Source of the DNA: Steroidobacter sp.
GTDB taxonomy: Bacteria; Pseudomonadota; Gammaproteobacteria; Steroidobacterales; Steroidobacteraceae
NCBI GenBank assembly: GCA_025929585.1
Contig: JAICPY010000029.1
Span: forward strand, 1-41,230
Length of the DNA: 41,230 nt
Direction: 5' to 3'
In this document: piece after piece, positions 33,323 through 41,230 of the stretch
How the letters are laid out: each line of letters begins with the position of its first letter
Position numbering within the stretch: the stretch's first letter is position 1
The notes under the pieces: model-generated
Seen by the model: the letters and a program-made list of their open reading frames with translations, nothing else
What the model was told of the DNA's origin: nothing
The model's database searches: none
Translations under genes and position numbers: made by a program

Positions 33323-34543
33323 ATGACGACCAGTCCTCCCGCTTCCATTCAGGTCTTTCGTGGACCCGTGCTCAGCTCGGAACGAAGCCTCGCGCCGGAT
33401 CTCGCTCGCGGGGCGATGCTGCTGTTCATTGCCCTAGCGAATGCGCCGGGGCTCGCCCCCGGCAATCCCATTCAAAACGCGGCCATCGCCGCTTACGAGG
33501 GAATCGCGAACTTTCTCATGAACACGTTCGTCTATGCTCGCGCTTATCCCGTGTTCGCGATCATGTTTGGCTACGGCCTCGTGCAACTCGCCATGCGACA
33601 GAAAGTTGCGGGTGCGAGCCGGACGGCAACCAGGCGAATTCTGCTGCGGCGGAACGCAGCGCTCGTCCTGTTCGGTTTCTTCCACGCGGCGCTGCTGTAC
33701 TTCGCCGATTTTCTCGGCGCTTATGGTCTGATCGGCATCGCTGCGACACTGTTGCTGTTGGAGAGTGAACGCGCGCAGCGCATTCTGCTTTGGGCGTGGC
33801 TGCTTCCGATCATCGAGATGATTGCACTTGCAGTGTTCATCGCGATTGGACTGTCGAACGGCGGAGCACCCGCCGACACTTCGGCTGGTCTCGTCGCTTC
33901 CGCGGTCGCACCCAACTACCTCTCCTCGATCATCGCGCGATTGAGCGAGTGGCCGATGCATACCGCAACGATCTTGCCTGCGCTCTTCATCGTGAACCTC
34001 GGCATGTGGGCCGCGCGGCGGCGCATGCTGGAGAACCCCGCTTCGCACGAGCGGTTGTTGCGATGGGTGGCATTGAGCTGCCTCACCATTGCTTTCGTCG
34101 GAGGACTTCCACACGCCTCAGTGTTGAGCGGCTCGCTGCAAGCGGACGCGCAGACCGCAATGCTCATCAACATCTTGCACAAGGTGAGCGGAATGTTCGG
34201 CGGGCCAGGTTACATAGCGTTGATCGCCCTCGCCGCACTGCGGCTCTCGCGTGGCCCGCGCCCGCCACGCTCGAACAGCGTCGTGCGCGCGATGACCGCC
34301 TTGGGGCAACGCTCGCTTTCAGGCTACCTGTTCCAATCCATCGTCTGGCTGCTGGTCTTCGCGCCTTACACGCTCGCATTCGGCTATCGGGTCAGCAGCG
34401 CCTTGCTCGCATCGCTTGGTGTCGCGCTCCTGGCCTGGATCCTCTCTTTGCTCGGCGCGGTGCTTTGCGAACGCTACTCATATCGAGGACCTGCCGAGAT
34501 TGTGCTCAGGAGGCTCGTTTACGGCAGCCGACTTCGCCTTTGA
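33323..34543 (+). CDS. DUF418 (YeiB-like) membrane protein
   Basis: A 406-residue integral membrane protein. The start, LAPDLARGAMLLFIALANAP, is the typical R-G-x-A opening of YeiB/DUF418 proteins. About ten hydrophobic segments follow. YPVFAIMFGYGLVQLA, RRNAALVLFGFFHAALLYFA and the C-terminal MTALGQRSLSGYLFQSIVW with FGYR and YRGPAEIVLRRL are all family marks. The family is related to acyltransferase-3 and NAGT-like membrane proteins; its reaction is unknown. No clear ribosome site precedes the ATG at 33323, which lies in an A/T-rich stretch. It stands 223 bp after the response regulator gene and could be its target, but there is no direct sign of this. Confidence 0.92.
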   Translation: MTTSPPASIQVFRGPVLSSERSLAPDLARGAMLLFIALANAPGLAPGNPIQNAAIAAYEGIANFLMNTFVYARAYPVFAIMFGYGLVQLAMRQKVAGASRTATRRILLRRNAALVLFGFFHAALLYFADFLGAYGLIGIAATLLLLESERAQRILLWAWLLPIIEMIALAVFIAIGLSNGGAPADTSAGLVASAVAPNYLSSIIARLSEWPMHTATILPALFIVNLGMWAARRRMLENPASHERLLRWVALSCLTIAFVGGLPHASVLSGSLQADAQTAMLINILHKVSGMFGGPGYIALIALAALRLSRGPRPPRSNSVVRAMTALGQRSLSGYLFQSIVWLLVFAPYTLAFGYRVSSALLASLGVALLAWILSLLGAVLCERYSYRGPAEIVLRRLVYGSRLRL

Positions 34544-34768
34544 TAGAACTCGAAGGCGGCATCGCGTTTGCTCTGGCGCCGCGCTGCGCAGCGAGATCAC
34601 GCGAACACTCCGCCTACAGCAGGAAGTTTGAGTGAAAAGCAATTCATGCACCGAGCGTGGGTTGATCGAATCACGATCTACGGCGTACTCATCACTCCGA
34701 GACTTGGCGGCTCCAACGGCAATCAGGTAGGGTGAGATCCGCGTGTTTGCTTGAATGGAGGTCGGTCA

Positions 34769-35395
34769 GTGAGCTCTTTCTCATTGCTGATGTTCTGCGT
34801 CACGGTCCTACCGCTGATATTCACGCCGGGGCCCGACATCCTTTACATCACCACTCGTGGCATAGGGCAGGGAAGGCGCGCGGCATTGATTTCAACATCG
34901 GGAGTCTGCGCAGGTTATGTAGCGCACACGATGATGGCGGTGGCGGGGCTTACGGCGATTCTGTATGCCTCGGAGGTACTGTTCAACGCCGTTCGCTATG
35001 CCGGTGCAGCATATTTGCTGTACTTGGGCGTCAAGACTCTGCGCAGCAAGGCGCAATTCGAGATCAGCGGCGATCATCAGGTGCACGACCCGCGTTGGCT
35101 ATTCCTCACGGGTATGGCGACGAGCGTCATGAATCCGAAGGGAATACTGCTCTTCTTTGCCTATTTGCCGCAGTTCGTATCGCCGGAGGCGGGCTCCATC
35201 CCAATGCAGCTGTTCATCGTGGGTATGTTGTTCACGCTGATGTGCGGCATCGTGTACGGCACCTATGCATTCTTCTCGAGTGCGATCGGACAACGACTGT
35301 CGAAAGCTCCGCGTTTCGCGGATGCAATGAGATGGTTGACGGCGAGTGTGCTCATGGGTCTTGGTTTACGATTGCTCTTTTCCGAGCGTCGATAG
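34769..35395 (+). CDS. LysE/RhtB-family amino-acid exporter
   Basis: A 208-residue inner-membrane exporter with about six segments. The opening TVLPLIFTPGPDILYITTRG contains the LysE/RhtB signature PGPD. Then come GQGRRAALISTSGVCAGYV, AGAAYLLYLGVKTLRS and MATSVMNPKGILLFFAYLPQF. All are diagnostic of RhtB-type carriers, which expel amino acids such as homoserine, threonine or leucine by proton antiport. The start is GTG at 34769, with TGGAGG seven bases ahead. A TTG six codons upstream is in frame but has no such site. It stands alone, 225 bp after the DUF418 gene. Confidence 0.95.
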   Translation: MSSFSLLMFCVTVLPLIFTPGPDILYITTRGIGQGRRAALISTSGVCAGYVAHTMMAVAGLTAILYASEVLFNAVRYAGAAYLLYLGVKTLRSKAQFEISGDHQVHDPRWLFLTGMATSVMNPKGILLFFAYLPQFVSPEAGSIPMQLFIVGMLFTLMCGIVYGTYAFFSSAIGQRLSKAPRFADAMRWLTASVLMGLGLRLLFSERR

Positions 35396-35525
35396 GCAAG
35401 TCGCCACTCGAATCCTGTGCACCGGGATAGCGGGTAGTCGCCACCAGCCGAGTCGAGACTGAACAGTAGGATCCAATTTGGCGTGACTTGCCGGAACGTG
35501 CGCGGGGGTTTACTGTCCGAACCGC

Positions 35526-36344
35526 ATGGCTGAAGGTTCTTCTAGCGCTTTGCGCGCCATCAATCATACCTCCTTCGAATTGCGGCTCGGGCTTGCGGCC
35601 TGGGCTGCGCTCATTCTCGGCACGTGTACGTATTGCTTGATTCATCAAACGTTCGTTAGCGCGGTGAATCCTGACGTGGCGCGTACCGTCACACTCGCGT
35701 TACGCGAATGGGGCGCGTGGGCGCTGCTCGCGCCATGGCTCCTGCGTACATTCCGCGACCCAGCGGCATGGCGCAAGACGCTGCTCCGCTGTGTCTGGGT
35801 GGGGCTACTTGCGGCCAGCTTGCCGATCGCCATCGATCAGCTGACGGACGAGCGCAGCCCCGGCTCGAGCCTTGCTCTTTTTTGGCCACGAAACTTCGGG
35901 TTGGCTTTTGCTCTCTTCCTAGTTGCGCGCGTGTTCTCGCCACCAGTAGAGCGGCTTGCGAGCTCCATAACTGCGCTCGCGAGCACGCCGCCCGAGAAGC
36001 CCAGTACGCTGCTCGTCAGCAAGGGCGCGGATCAATGCCTTATTCAAATCGATGATATCCAGCGCTTGTCGGCAGCCGGCAATTACGTCGACATCTGCGC
36101 GCGCGGCCGACGTTATTTGATGTGCGCGACCCTGAGCGATCTCGAGGCAAAGTTGCCCTCCGAGCACTTCGTGCGAGTCCATCGCTCGCACATCGTGCGC
36201 GTGAGCGAGATCGATCGCATCCGCATCGAGCGCTCGGGGAGCGGGGTAGTCCACCTGCGGGATGGCAGCATGTTAGCTATCAGCAAGGGTTATCGCGCGC
36301 AGCTCCGACGTCATCAAGGGACGGCGAGACAGACAGTCCATTGA
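35526..36344 (+). CDS. Membrane-anchored LytTR transcriptional regulator
   Basis: A 272-residue one-component regulator without receiver domain. Four membrane helices occupy about 21-39, 57-74, 87-103 and 118-137. A short linker leads into a LytTR DNA-binding domain at about 160-262: CLIQIDDIQRLSAAGNYVDI, then HFVRVHRSHIVRVSEIDRI and DGSMLAISKGYRAQL. All the usual LytTR strands are present. Such proteins are thought to couple a membrane signal directly to DNA binding without phosphorylation; the signal here is unknown. It sits about 100 bp ahead of the cytochrome-CBM-dehydrogenase gene, on the same strand, which makes that gene a natural target candidate. No ribosome site stands out before the ATG at 35526. 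Confidence 0.92.
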   Translation: MAEGSSSALRAINHTSFELRLGLAAWAALILGTCTYCLIHQTFVSAVNPDVARTVTLALREWGAWALLAPWLLRTFRDPAAWRKTLLRCVWVGLLAASLPIAIDQLTDERSPGSSLALFWPRNFGLAFALFLVARVFSPPVERLASSITALASTPPEKPSTLLVSKGADQCLIQIDDIQRLSAAGNYVDICARGRRYLMCATLSDLEAKLPSEHFVRVHRSHIVRVSEIDRIRIERSGSGVVHLRDGSMLAISKGYRAQLRRHQGTARQTVH

Positions 36345-36446
36345 GCGTACGGAACGCGGCAGAGCGCGTGCATTCATCACGCACAGCCTCCATTCGTCAC
36401 ACATCGCTGGTCGGATACGCGCGAGTGGCTGCATCTTTCAGCAGCC

Positions 36447-38255
36447 ATGAAAACACTTATCTTCTTCGCACTTTCGTTCGTCGCAATTTCTGCCACTGCT
36501 CAGTCTTCCGCCGAGCGCTATACAACGCTTTGCGCTGGCTGCCACACCGCAGATCCGAACACGTTCTTCCGACATTCAACGCTCGTCAATCAGAGCACAG
36601 AGGCGGAGATCGGCGCCGTCATCCGCAGTGGCCGCCCCGAACGCGGCATGCCCGCCTTCGCCACACTGACGGATGAGGACGCGCGGGCACTCGGCGCATG
36701 GATAAAGAATGCGGTCACGAGTTCCAAAACTGCCCCAACCGGCACGATGATCGGCCGCCGTATCGAAGCCGAGGATCTGCGCGCGGACCGGTCGGCCGGT
36801 TACGGCGTGGCGGGGGAGGGCGACACGCGCTACCTCCAGTGGATCGATCGCGGCAGCCATCTGTGCTACGAGGACATCGATCTCACCGGCGTGCGCAGCA
36901 TCGAATACCGATTTGCGAAAGGTGAAGGCGAACCGCCGCGGCGGTTCGCGCTCGTAGCATTCACCGGTGAATTCGCGAGCGGCAAACGCATTCCGCTCGG
37001 CGAGAAGGTGACGCCGCTCACCGGCGGCTGGACAGCGTTTCGCACCGAGCGCCTCGGGTTGGAGAGGCAACTCGAGGGCCGCTATCGGCTGTGCATCATC
37101 GGCATGGGTGGCGGTGGTGTTTTCAACCTCGATCATTTCACGTTGAGCGACGTTCCTGGAGCGCACGACGGGATCACGCAGACGTTCGAGGCGCCGGCCA
37201 CCATTCTCACTGCGGGTGGCCACACGTTTCGCATGGAGAAGGTCGGCGACATCGACGGCGAGTTCTGGTCGCTGGATATCCTCGATCCAAACACGGTGAT
37301 CGCCACGCAAAAGAGCGGCGCGGTGTGGTTGTTCCGGCGCGGGCAGCGCGTCGGACCGATTGCAGGCACACCTGCTGTGCACTTCGCCGGACAGGCCGGG
37401 ATGCTCCACGTGCGCGCCCATCCTGATTACCAGCGCAACGGCTGGATCTATCTCACCTTCGCGGAGCCGTCCGGTGAGGACAACATGCTCACCATCGTGC
37501 GAGGTCGCATTCGAAATGAACGCTGGATCGACCAGCAGACGATCTATCGCGCGCCGCCCAAGTTCTTCTCGACCTCCGAGGCGCACTACGGCGCGCGCAT
37601 TGCGTTCGATCGCGAGTATCTCTTCTTCGGCATCGGAGATCGTGCAACGCAGAACTTCGCGCAGGACCTCGGCAATCCGTTCGGCAAAATCCATCGCATC
37701 TTCATCGATGGTGGTGTGCCGCCGGATAATCCCTTCGTCGGCCGCACTGACGCGGTTGCGACCATTTGGAGTTACGGACATCGCAATCCGCAGGGCGTGA
37801 CGGTGGACCCGCGCACGCGCGCAGTCTGGGCGACGGAACACGGGCCCAAGGGCGGAGATGAGCTGAACTTGATCATGCGAGGTCAAAACTACGGCTGGCC
37901 GGTTGTCACTTTCGGGATCAACTATGACGGCACCATCGTGAGCAACGAAACTCACCGCGAGGGCATCGAGCCCCCGCGCAAGCACTGGAGCCCGTCCCCG
38001 GGTTTGTCCAATCTCGTGATGTACGACGGGCGCGCGTTTCCACGCTGGCGCAACCATCTGATCGTCGCGAGCCTTGCGCACCAGCAACTGAAGCTCATCG
38101 CGCTCGAGAACGATGTCGTGGTCGGCGAAGAAGTGCTCATCGACGGCATGGGGCGTATCCGCGACGTCATAGTCGGATCCGATGGGTCGCCCTACGTCGC
38201 GCTCAACCAGCCAAACGGCCAGATCTATCGTCTGGTCCCGACGCCGGATGACTGA
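36447..38255 (+). CDS. Cytochrome c-CBM6-PQQ sugar dehydrogenase fusion
   Basis: A 602-residue exported protein with three parts. Signal peptide at 1-18 (FFALSFVAISATA). Cytochrome c domain (about 20-92): haem site CAGCH (29-33) and likely axial Met68 in RGMPAF. CBM6-like carbohydrate module (about 103-235), starting RRIEAEDLRA and ending VFNLDHFTL. Soluble glucose/sorbosone dehydrogenase beta-propeller (about 245-600), with GQAGMLHVRAHPDYQRNGW, IWSYGHRNPQG and EHGPKGGDELNLI, as in PQQ- and calcium-binding sGDH. It probably oxidises a polysaccharide-derived sugar in the periplasm and passes electrons from PQQ through its own haem. PQQ binding is inferred from family motifs; no PQQ synthesis genes are in the window. 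The ribosome site is weak. Confidence 0.92.
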   Translation: MKTLIFFALSFVAISATAQSSAERYTTLCAGCHTADPNTFFRHSTLVNQSTEAEIGAVIRSGRPERGMPAFATLTDEDARALGAWIKNAVTSSKTAPTGTMIGRRIEAEDLRADRSAGYGVAGEGDTRYLQWIDRGSHLCYEDIDLTGVRSIEYRFAKGEGEPPRRFALVAFTGEFASGKRIPLGEKVTPLTGGWTAFRTERLGLERQLEGRYRLCIIGMGGGGVFNLDHFTLSDVPGAHDGITQTFEAPATILTAGGHTFRMEKVGDIDGEFWSLDILDPNTVIATQKSGAVWLFRRGQRVGPIAGTPAVHFAGQAGMLHVRAHPDYQRNGWIYLTFAEPSGEDNMLTIVRGRIRNERWIDQQTIYRAPPKFFSTSEAHYGARIAFDREYLFFGIGDRATQNFAQDLGNPFGKIHRIFIDGGVPPDNPFVGRTDAVATIWSYGHRNPQGVTVDPRTRAVWATEHGPKGGDELNLIMRGQNYGWPVVTFGINYDGTIVSNETHREGIEPPRKHWSPSPGLSNLVMYDGRAFPRWRNHLIVASLAHQQLKLIALENDVVVGEEVLIDGMGRIRDVIVGSDGSPYVALNQPNGQIYRLVPTPDD

Positions 38256-38363
38256 AGCGATGGGTGTCCAAACATGCTTGTGCCGGGTTTGAGTTATTCA
38301 TAGTCAATCTCGGCACCGCATCGCATGCGTTGCATGAAAGCATCTCGACCGTGAACAGGAAAG

Positions 38364-39149
38364 TTACGGGCGATTGGATATCCACTTCTTGATGATTTCG
38401 TTGTACCTGCGGCTGGATTGGATACAGAAGCCGTTGTCCAGTGTGAGCAGGTACTCGCCTGGCTCTGCCGTCTCGATCTGCATGATGTTGCGGACATTGA
38501 CGATCGCTGAACGATGGACGCGTACGAACACTTCAGGATCGAGCCGTCCAAGCATGGATTGAATGGTTGCATGCACCAGGTGCCGGGAAGTGGCGGTATG
38601 CAGTTGCACATAGTTCTCTGCTGCTTGAATCCAGAGGACATCCTCCAGATCCACGAATCTCGTCTTGCCGGCGGAACGCACGGCGATGCGCTTGAGGGTT
38701 TTCGGCGGCGAAGCGAGAGTCTGCAGCAAGGACACGATGCGTTCACCGTCGTCGCCGTGCCGGCGCAGATGTGACCGCGTACGCTGGAGAGCTTCTGCGA
38801 AGCGCTCTTCGGAGACCGGCTTGAGAAGGTAATCGAGTGCATTGATCTCGAATGCTTGGATGGCAAACCGATCGTGCGCGGTGACGAAGACCACCTCCGG
38901 CATCGCGGCGGCGCCGACCTGCCGCACCACATCGAACCCGTTCATCTCCGGCATCTGAACATCGAGAAACACCACGTCCGGCCGCTCATTGAGAATGAGA
39001 GATGTTGCCTCCTGACCGTTTCTCGCTTCGAAGATGGTGATTGCATCAGGCTCGCGCTCGAGTAACGTCCGCAGGCTCGCGCGCGCGAACGGCTCGTCGT
39101 CCACGATCAAGGCGCTCCACTGGGCTTGCTTCTCAGTGCATTTCATCAT
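38364..39149 (-). CDS. LytTR-family response regulator (pair 3)
   Basis: A 261-residue regulator. Receiver (about 12-130): ALIVDDEPFARASL, phospho-acceptor Asp63 in VVFLDVQMPEMNGF, VFVTAHDRFAIQAF and YLLKPVSEERF. LytTR domain (about 158-258): DLEDVLWIQAAENYVQLHTA, VFVRVHRSAIVNVRNIMQIE and LTLDNGFCIQSSRRYNEII. The ATG at 39149 overlaps the kinase stop codon by four bases (ATGA), so translation is coupled; a second ATG follows at once. The receiver is closest in pattern to that of pair 1. It is convergent with the dehydrogenase fusion gene, 108 bp away. Confidence 0.96.
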   Translation of the reverse strand: MMKCTEKQAQWSALIVDDEPFARASLRTLLEREPDAITIFEARNGQEATSLILNERPDVVFLDVQMPEMNGFDVVRQVGAAAMPEVVFVTAHDRFAIQAFEINALDYLLKPVSEERFAEALQRTRSHLRRHGDDGERIVSLLQTLASPPKTLKRIAVRSAGKTRFVDLEDVLWIQAAENYVQLHTATSRHLVHATIQSMLGRLDPEVFVRVHRSAIVNVRNIMQIETAEPGEYLLTLDNGFCIQSSRRYNEIIKKWISNRP

Positions 39150-40354
39150 TGCACGCTGTCCATTGGCACTGGCAGTTCTGTGGCGGCGGCGATGCGGCGA
39201 TAAGGCACGATCACTTCCACTGCAGCGCCGGTGTCGGTGCACTCGATCCGCAACTCCCCCCGTGCTCCATGCAACTGTTTCAGTCGTGCCCTCAAGTTCG
39301 ACAGGCCAAGGCCCCATCCGGCCGGCGAGCCGGCGCGAGTGCCGCCTGTGTTCTGTACCGTGATGTGCAGCTGACTACCGACGCGCGAAGCTTGAACGTC
39401 GATAGAACCGCCGCCAACGCTGGAACCGATTCCGTGCCGTACCGCGTTCTCCGCGACCGGCTGCAACCCCATGTGCGGAACGGCTGCATCCAGCACGTCT
39501 GGGTCGGCTTCGATGCGGACAACCAAGCGATCGGAGAAGCGCATTTGCTCGATGGATAAATAGAGTCGCAGGTAAGTCAGTTCACGCTCCAGCGTGACTT
39601 CCTGCGCGTCCATGTCGTCCAGAACGGCGCGCAGCAGATCGCTGAAACGCGACAAGGCGCGCTCCGCCTGTTGCACCTCACCTGTCCGTACCATTCCCAT
39701 GATGGTGTTCAGGGTGTTGAATAGGAAGTGCGGCTGGAGCTGCATCTTCAATGCGCCCAGTTGCGCCCTCGTGACCTGCTCCCGAAGTTCCGCGGCATTC
39801 AACTCCAGACGCAACGCGGCCTCCGCGCGCTCCTGAAACTTCTCGTAATAACGAACTGCCGTGTGAAGAACCAGGATGAACCAGTACGTGATCACTGCCT
39901 GGTGCAAGCCGAAGATCAGCAGCACCTTGAACGTGAACCCCACGCCTTGCGTCCACTCATAGGCTGGCCCCCATCCCGCGCTCAGGTGTGAGTACACAAC
40001 CGCTTCGAGTCCGGTCCTTCCGACGCCGAAACACAGGCTGAATAGAACGTGGAGCGAGATCCGCCGCGCCCAGACGCGTTTCTCTATCGGAAAGCTCGCG
40101 CCGAGCCGCAGGATGGCTAGTGTCAGGACGGCGGAAAGAACGACACGCATCGTCCAGAATCCGACCTCCATCCAAAGTGACGGATCGTTGTAGAAGAGTC
40201 TGCGCGTGATGTCCTGCCCCAGGAACATCAGGCCAACGAAGGTCCACGCAGCGAGCCAGATAGCGAAAGTCCGCAGGACCTGCAGGCTCCTCGGACGATG
40301 TCGCAGCGCTTGCGAGTCGAAAGGGAGGAACGCCTCGTGCGCGAACGTGCTCAC
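39146..40354 (-). CDS. LytS-type sensor histidine kinase (pair 3)
   Basis: A 402-residue membrane kinase. Four membrane segments: about 29-47, 66-84, 99-120 and 139-165. A coiled helix (about 168-200) leads to the kinase core: LGALKMQLQPHFLFNTLNT with phospho-acceptor His209, the ATPase N-box GLQPVAENAVRHG (Asn303) and GWGLGLSNLRARLKQLHG. The start is GTG at 40354, the only start that includes the whole first helix region; its ribosome site is weak. It is co-transcribed with the LytTR regulator it overlaps. It is divergent from the exported surface protein at 40779, with 424 bp between, so that gene is a possible target. Confidence 0.93.
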   Translation of the reverse strand: MSTFAHEAFLPFDSQALRHRPRSLQVLRTFAIWLAAWTFVGLMFLGQDITRRLFYNDPSLWMEVGFWTMRVVLSAVLTLAILRLGASFPIEKRVWARRISLHVLFSLCFGVGRTGLEAVVYSHLSAGWGPAYEWTQGVGFTFKVLLIFGLHQAVITYWFILVLHTAVRYYEKFQERAEAALRLELNAAELREQVTRAQLGALKMQLQPHFLFNTLNTIMGMVRTGEVQQAERALSRFSDLLRAVLDDMDAQEVTLERELTYLRLYLSIEQMRFSDRLVVRIEADPDVLDAAVPHMGLQPVAENAVRHGIGSSVGGGSIDVQASRVGSQLHITVQNTGGTRAGSPAGWGLGLSNLRARLKQLHGARGELRIECTDTGAAVEVIVPYRRIAAATELPVPMDSVQ

Positions 40355-40778
40355 GTGCGCACCGTCGGTGGCGCTCGGTAACGGACACGGCGCGAGTAGA
40401 AACTGTGAGCTCGTGACATAACCCGAGGGCTTCGCGACATCTTCGTTTCGATCCTACTCTGCAGGTACTCATCGCACCAGTCGTACGCGAGACAAGCCAG
40501 AGGTTTAACGTCTAGTAGATAGAAGGTCAGATGTATTGCGCGCGATCACGTGCGTCTTGCGGCGCGTGCATCAAGACCTGAGTTCGCGGCCTGCTGCGCG
40601 ACTAGCAACAGGATGTCGAACCTCATCCTTCGAAAAATGGATTTCATCCCATGAAGATGTGCGTTCATCCAATCGCCATTGCTCGATTGCCGGCCACTGA
40701 CAGAATCCCTCTCGTCGCGTGAACGCAGGTTCACCGATGCAATTACCGCTGCATCTTTCAGGAGAGGTCTTGCACACC
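40355..40778. other. Divergent intergenic region of about 420 bp
   Basis: Between the kinase gene of pair 3 and an exported surface protein. No gene is called; a minus-strand frame over 40546-40878 lacks a ribosome site and runs antisense into the next gene. No clear operator was identified. It should hold both promoters. Confidence 0.4.
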
Positions 40779-41230
40779 ATGAAAAAATCATTCTTTCATT
40801 TGGACGCGCTGTTGATTGTCGCGGTCCTCTTGCTTCCGATCTGCAAAGCCGAGAGCACACCCACTGCCAGTCAAACAAAGGTGCCTGCCGGGCGCGACGC
40901 CACGCGCCACGCCAATCAACCAGAGGCGGCTCGCAAATGCGACACCACGCCTGATGCCTTCAGCTTCACCAGTCACACAGAGGTGGTTCCCAACACTCTG
41001 ATTGAGTCGGAGCTCGTGACCATATCGGGAATCAACCATCCGGCGCCCGTGTCCATTACCGGAGGTGAGTATTCGATCGACGGCCGCGCTTACCGCCGTA
41101 GCCGCGGCATTATCAAAAAAAATCAGAAGGTCCGCATCAGAGTCCGCTCCTCGGCCGAGTCATCGGGCGAAGTCGCGGCAACGCTGACCATCGGAGGGGT
41201 CTCGGGGACTTTCACGGTAAAGACCGTCAA
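40779..41230 (+). CDS. Exported surface protein, N-terminal part (runs off window)
   Basis: The frame is open to the end of the window, about 150 codons. It starts MKKSFFHLDALLIVAVLLLP and ends its signal peptide near CKAES. A short Thr/Ala/Arg-rich spacer is followed by a beta-sandwich unit: CDTTPDAFSFTSHTEVVPNT, LVTISGINHPAPVSITGGEY, SIDGRAYRRSRGIIKKNQKV and ATLTIGGVSGTFTVKTV. This unit is the repeat found in many exported proteobacterial proteins, often with delta-60 repeats or other surface modules, usually in several copies. What follows it here is unknown. AGGAGAGG lies 11 bases ahead of the ATG, rather far. It is divergent from the pair 3 kinase gene. Confidence 0.85.
   Translation, partial: MKKSFFHLDALLIVAVLLLPICKAESTPTASQTKVPAGRDATRHANQPEAARKCDTTPDAFSFTSHTEVVPNTLIESELVTISGINHPAPVSITGGEYSIDGRAYRRSRGIIKKNQKVRIRVRSSAESSGEVAATLTIGGVSGTFTVKTV

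Noticed and set aside
36576-38087. Minus-strand frame of 503 codons
   Set aside because: It is antisense to the cytochrome-CBM-dehydrogenase gene. Its length reflects the GC-rich codon pattern, not coding.
24068-40354. A defence or mobile system among the signalling genes
   Set aside because: No nuclease, helicase, reverse transcriptase, toxin-antitoxin or recombinase gene was recognised; the genes are regulatory, transport and metabolic.

Overview
The window is GC-rich, densely coding DNA. The gene families are typical of a free-living soil or water gammaproteobacterium: LytS-type histidine kinases with LytTR regulators, exported alpha/beta hydrolases, HAF-repeat and delta-60-type surface proteins, BlaI/M56 pairs and DUF5996. 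The mix resembles Steroidobacteraceae/Nevskiales relatives, but that placement is inference and no rRNA or marker gene is present. No phage, plasmid, CRISPR or intact insertion sequence was found. Mobile-type sequence is limited to short degenerate repeats.

Layout. 1-1300: the end of a TPR protein, a secreted-type protein with an unclear N-terminus, and a small minus-strand ORF. 1.6-3.2 kb: an SDR and a GST. 3.3-5.4 kb: a BlaI repressor and M56 metallopeptidase operon whose promoter is bracketed by two matching 20-bp dyads. 5.5-8.1 kb: a Tat-type SDR, an AraC regulator and an exported GlcG/HbpS protein. 8.1-11.2 kb (minus strand): DUF5996, an MBL-fold enzyme and an alpha/beta hydrolase. 11.2-12.2 kb is gene-poor with repeat remnants. 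12.2-23.0 kb: exported proteins of unknown function, two GNATs, an exported methyltransferase, an arginase-fold protein with altered metal ligands, an S33-type hydrolase, a lipoprotein and a HAF-repeat protein.

23.3-41.2 kb is rich in signalling genes. Three LytS-type kinase/LytTR response-regulator pairs (24.1-25.9, 30.5-33.1 and 38.4-40.4 kb) and one membrane-anchored LytTR regulator (35.5 kb) lie within about 16 kb. They are interspersed with a DUF899 protein, a large exported hydrolase, an ASCH-MmcQ fusion, a DUF418 membrane protein, a LysE/RhtB exporter and a cytochrome c-CBM6-sugar dehydrogenase fusion. The window ends inside an exported beta-sandwich surface protein.

I did not find a clear, complete new defence or mobile system. 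The points most worth following up are the BlaI operator pair with a duplicated M56 sensor domain, the ASCH-MmcQ fusion, the cytochrome-CBM-dehydrogenase beside a one-component membrane LytTR regulator, the arginase-fold protein without the usual histidine ligands, and a family of short dispersed repeats.
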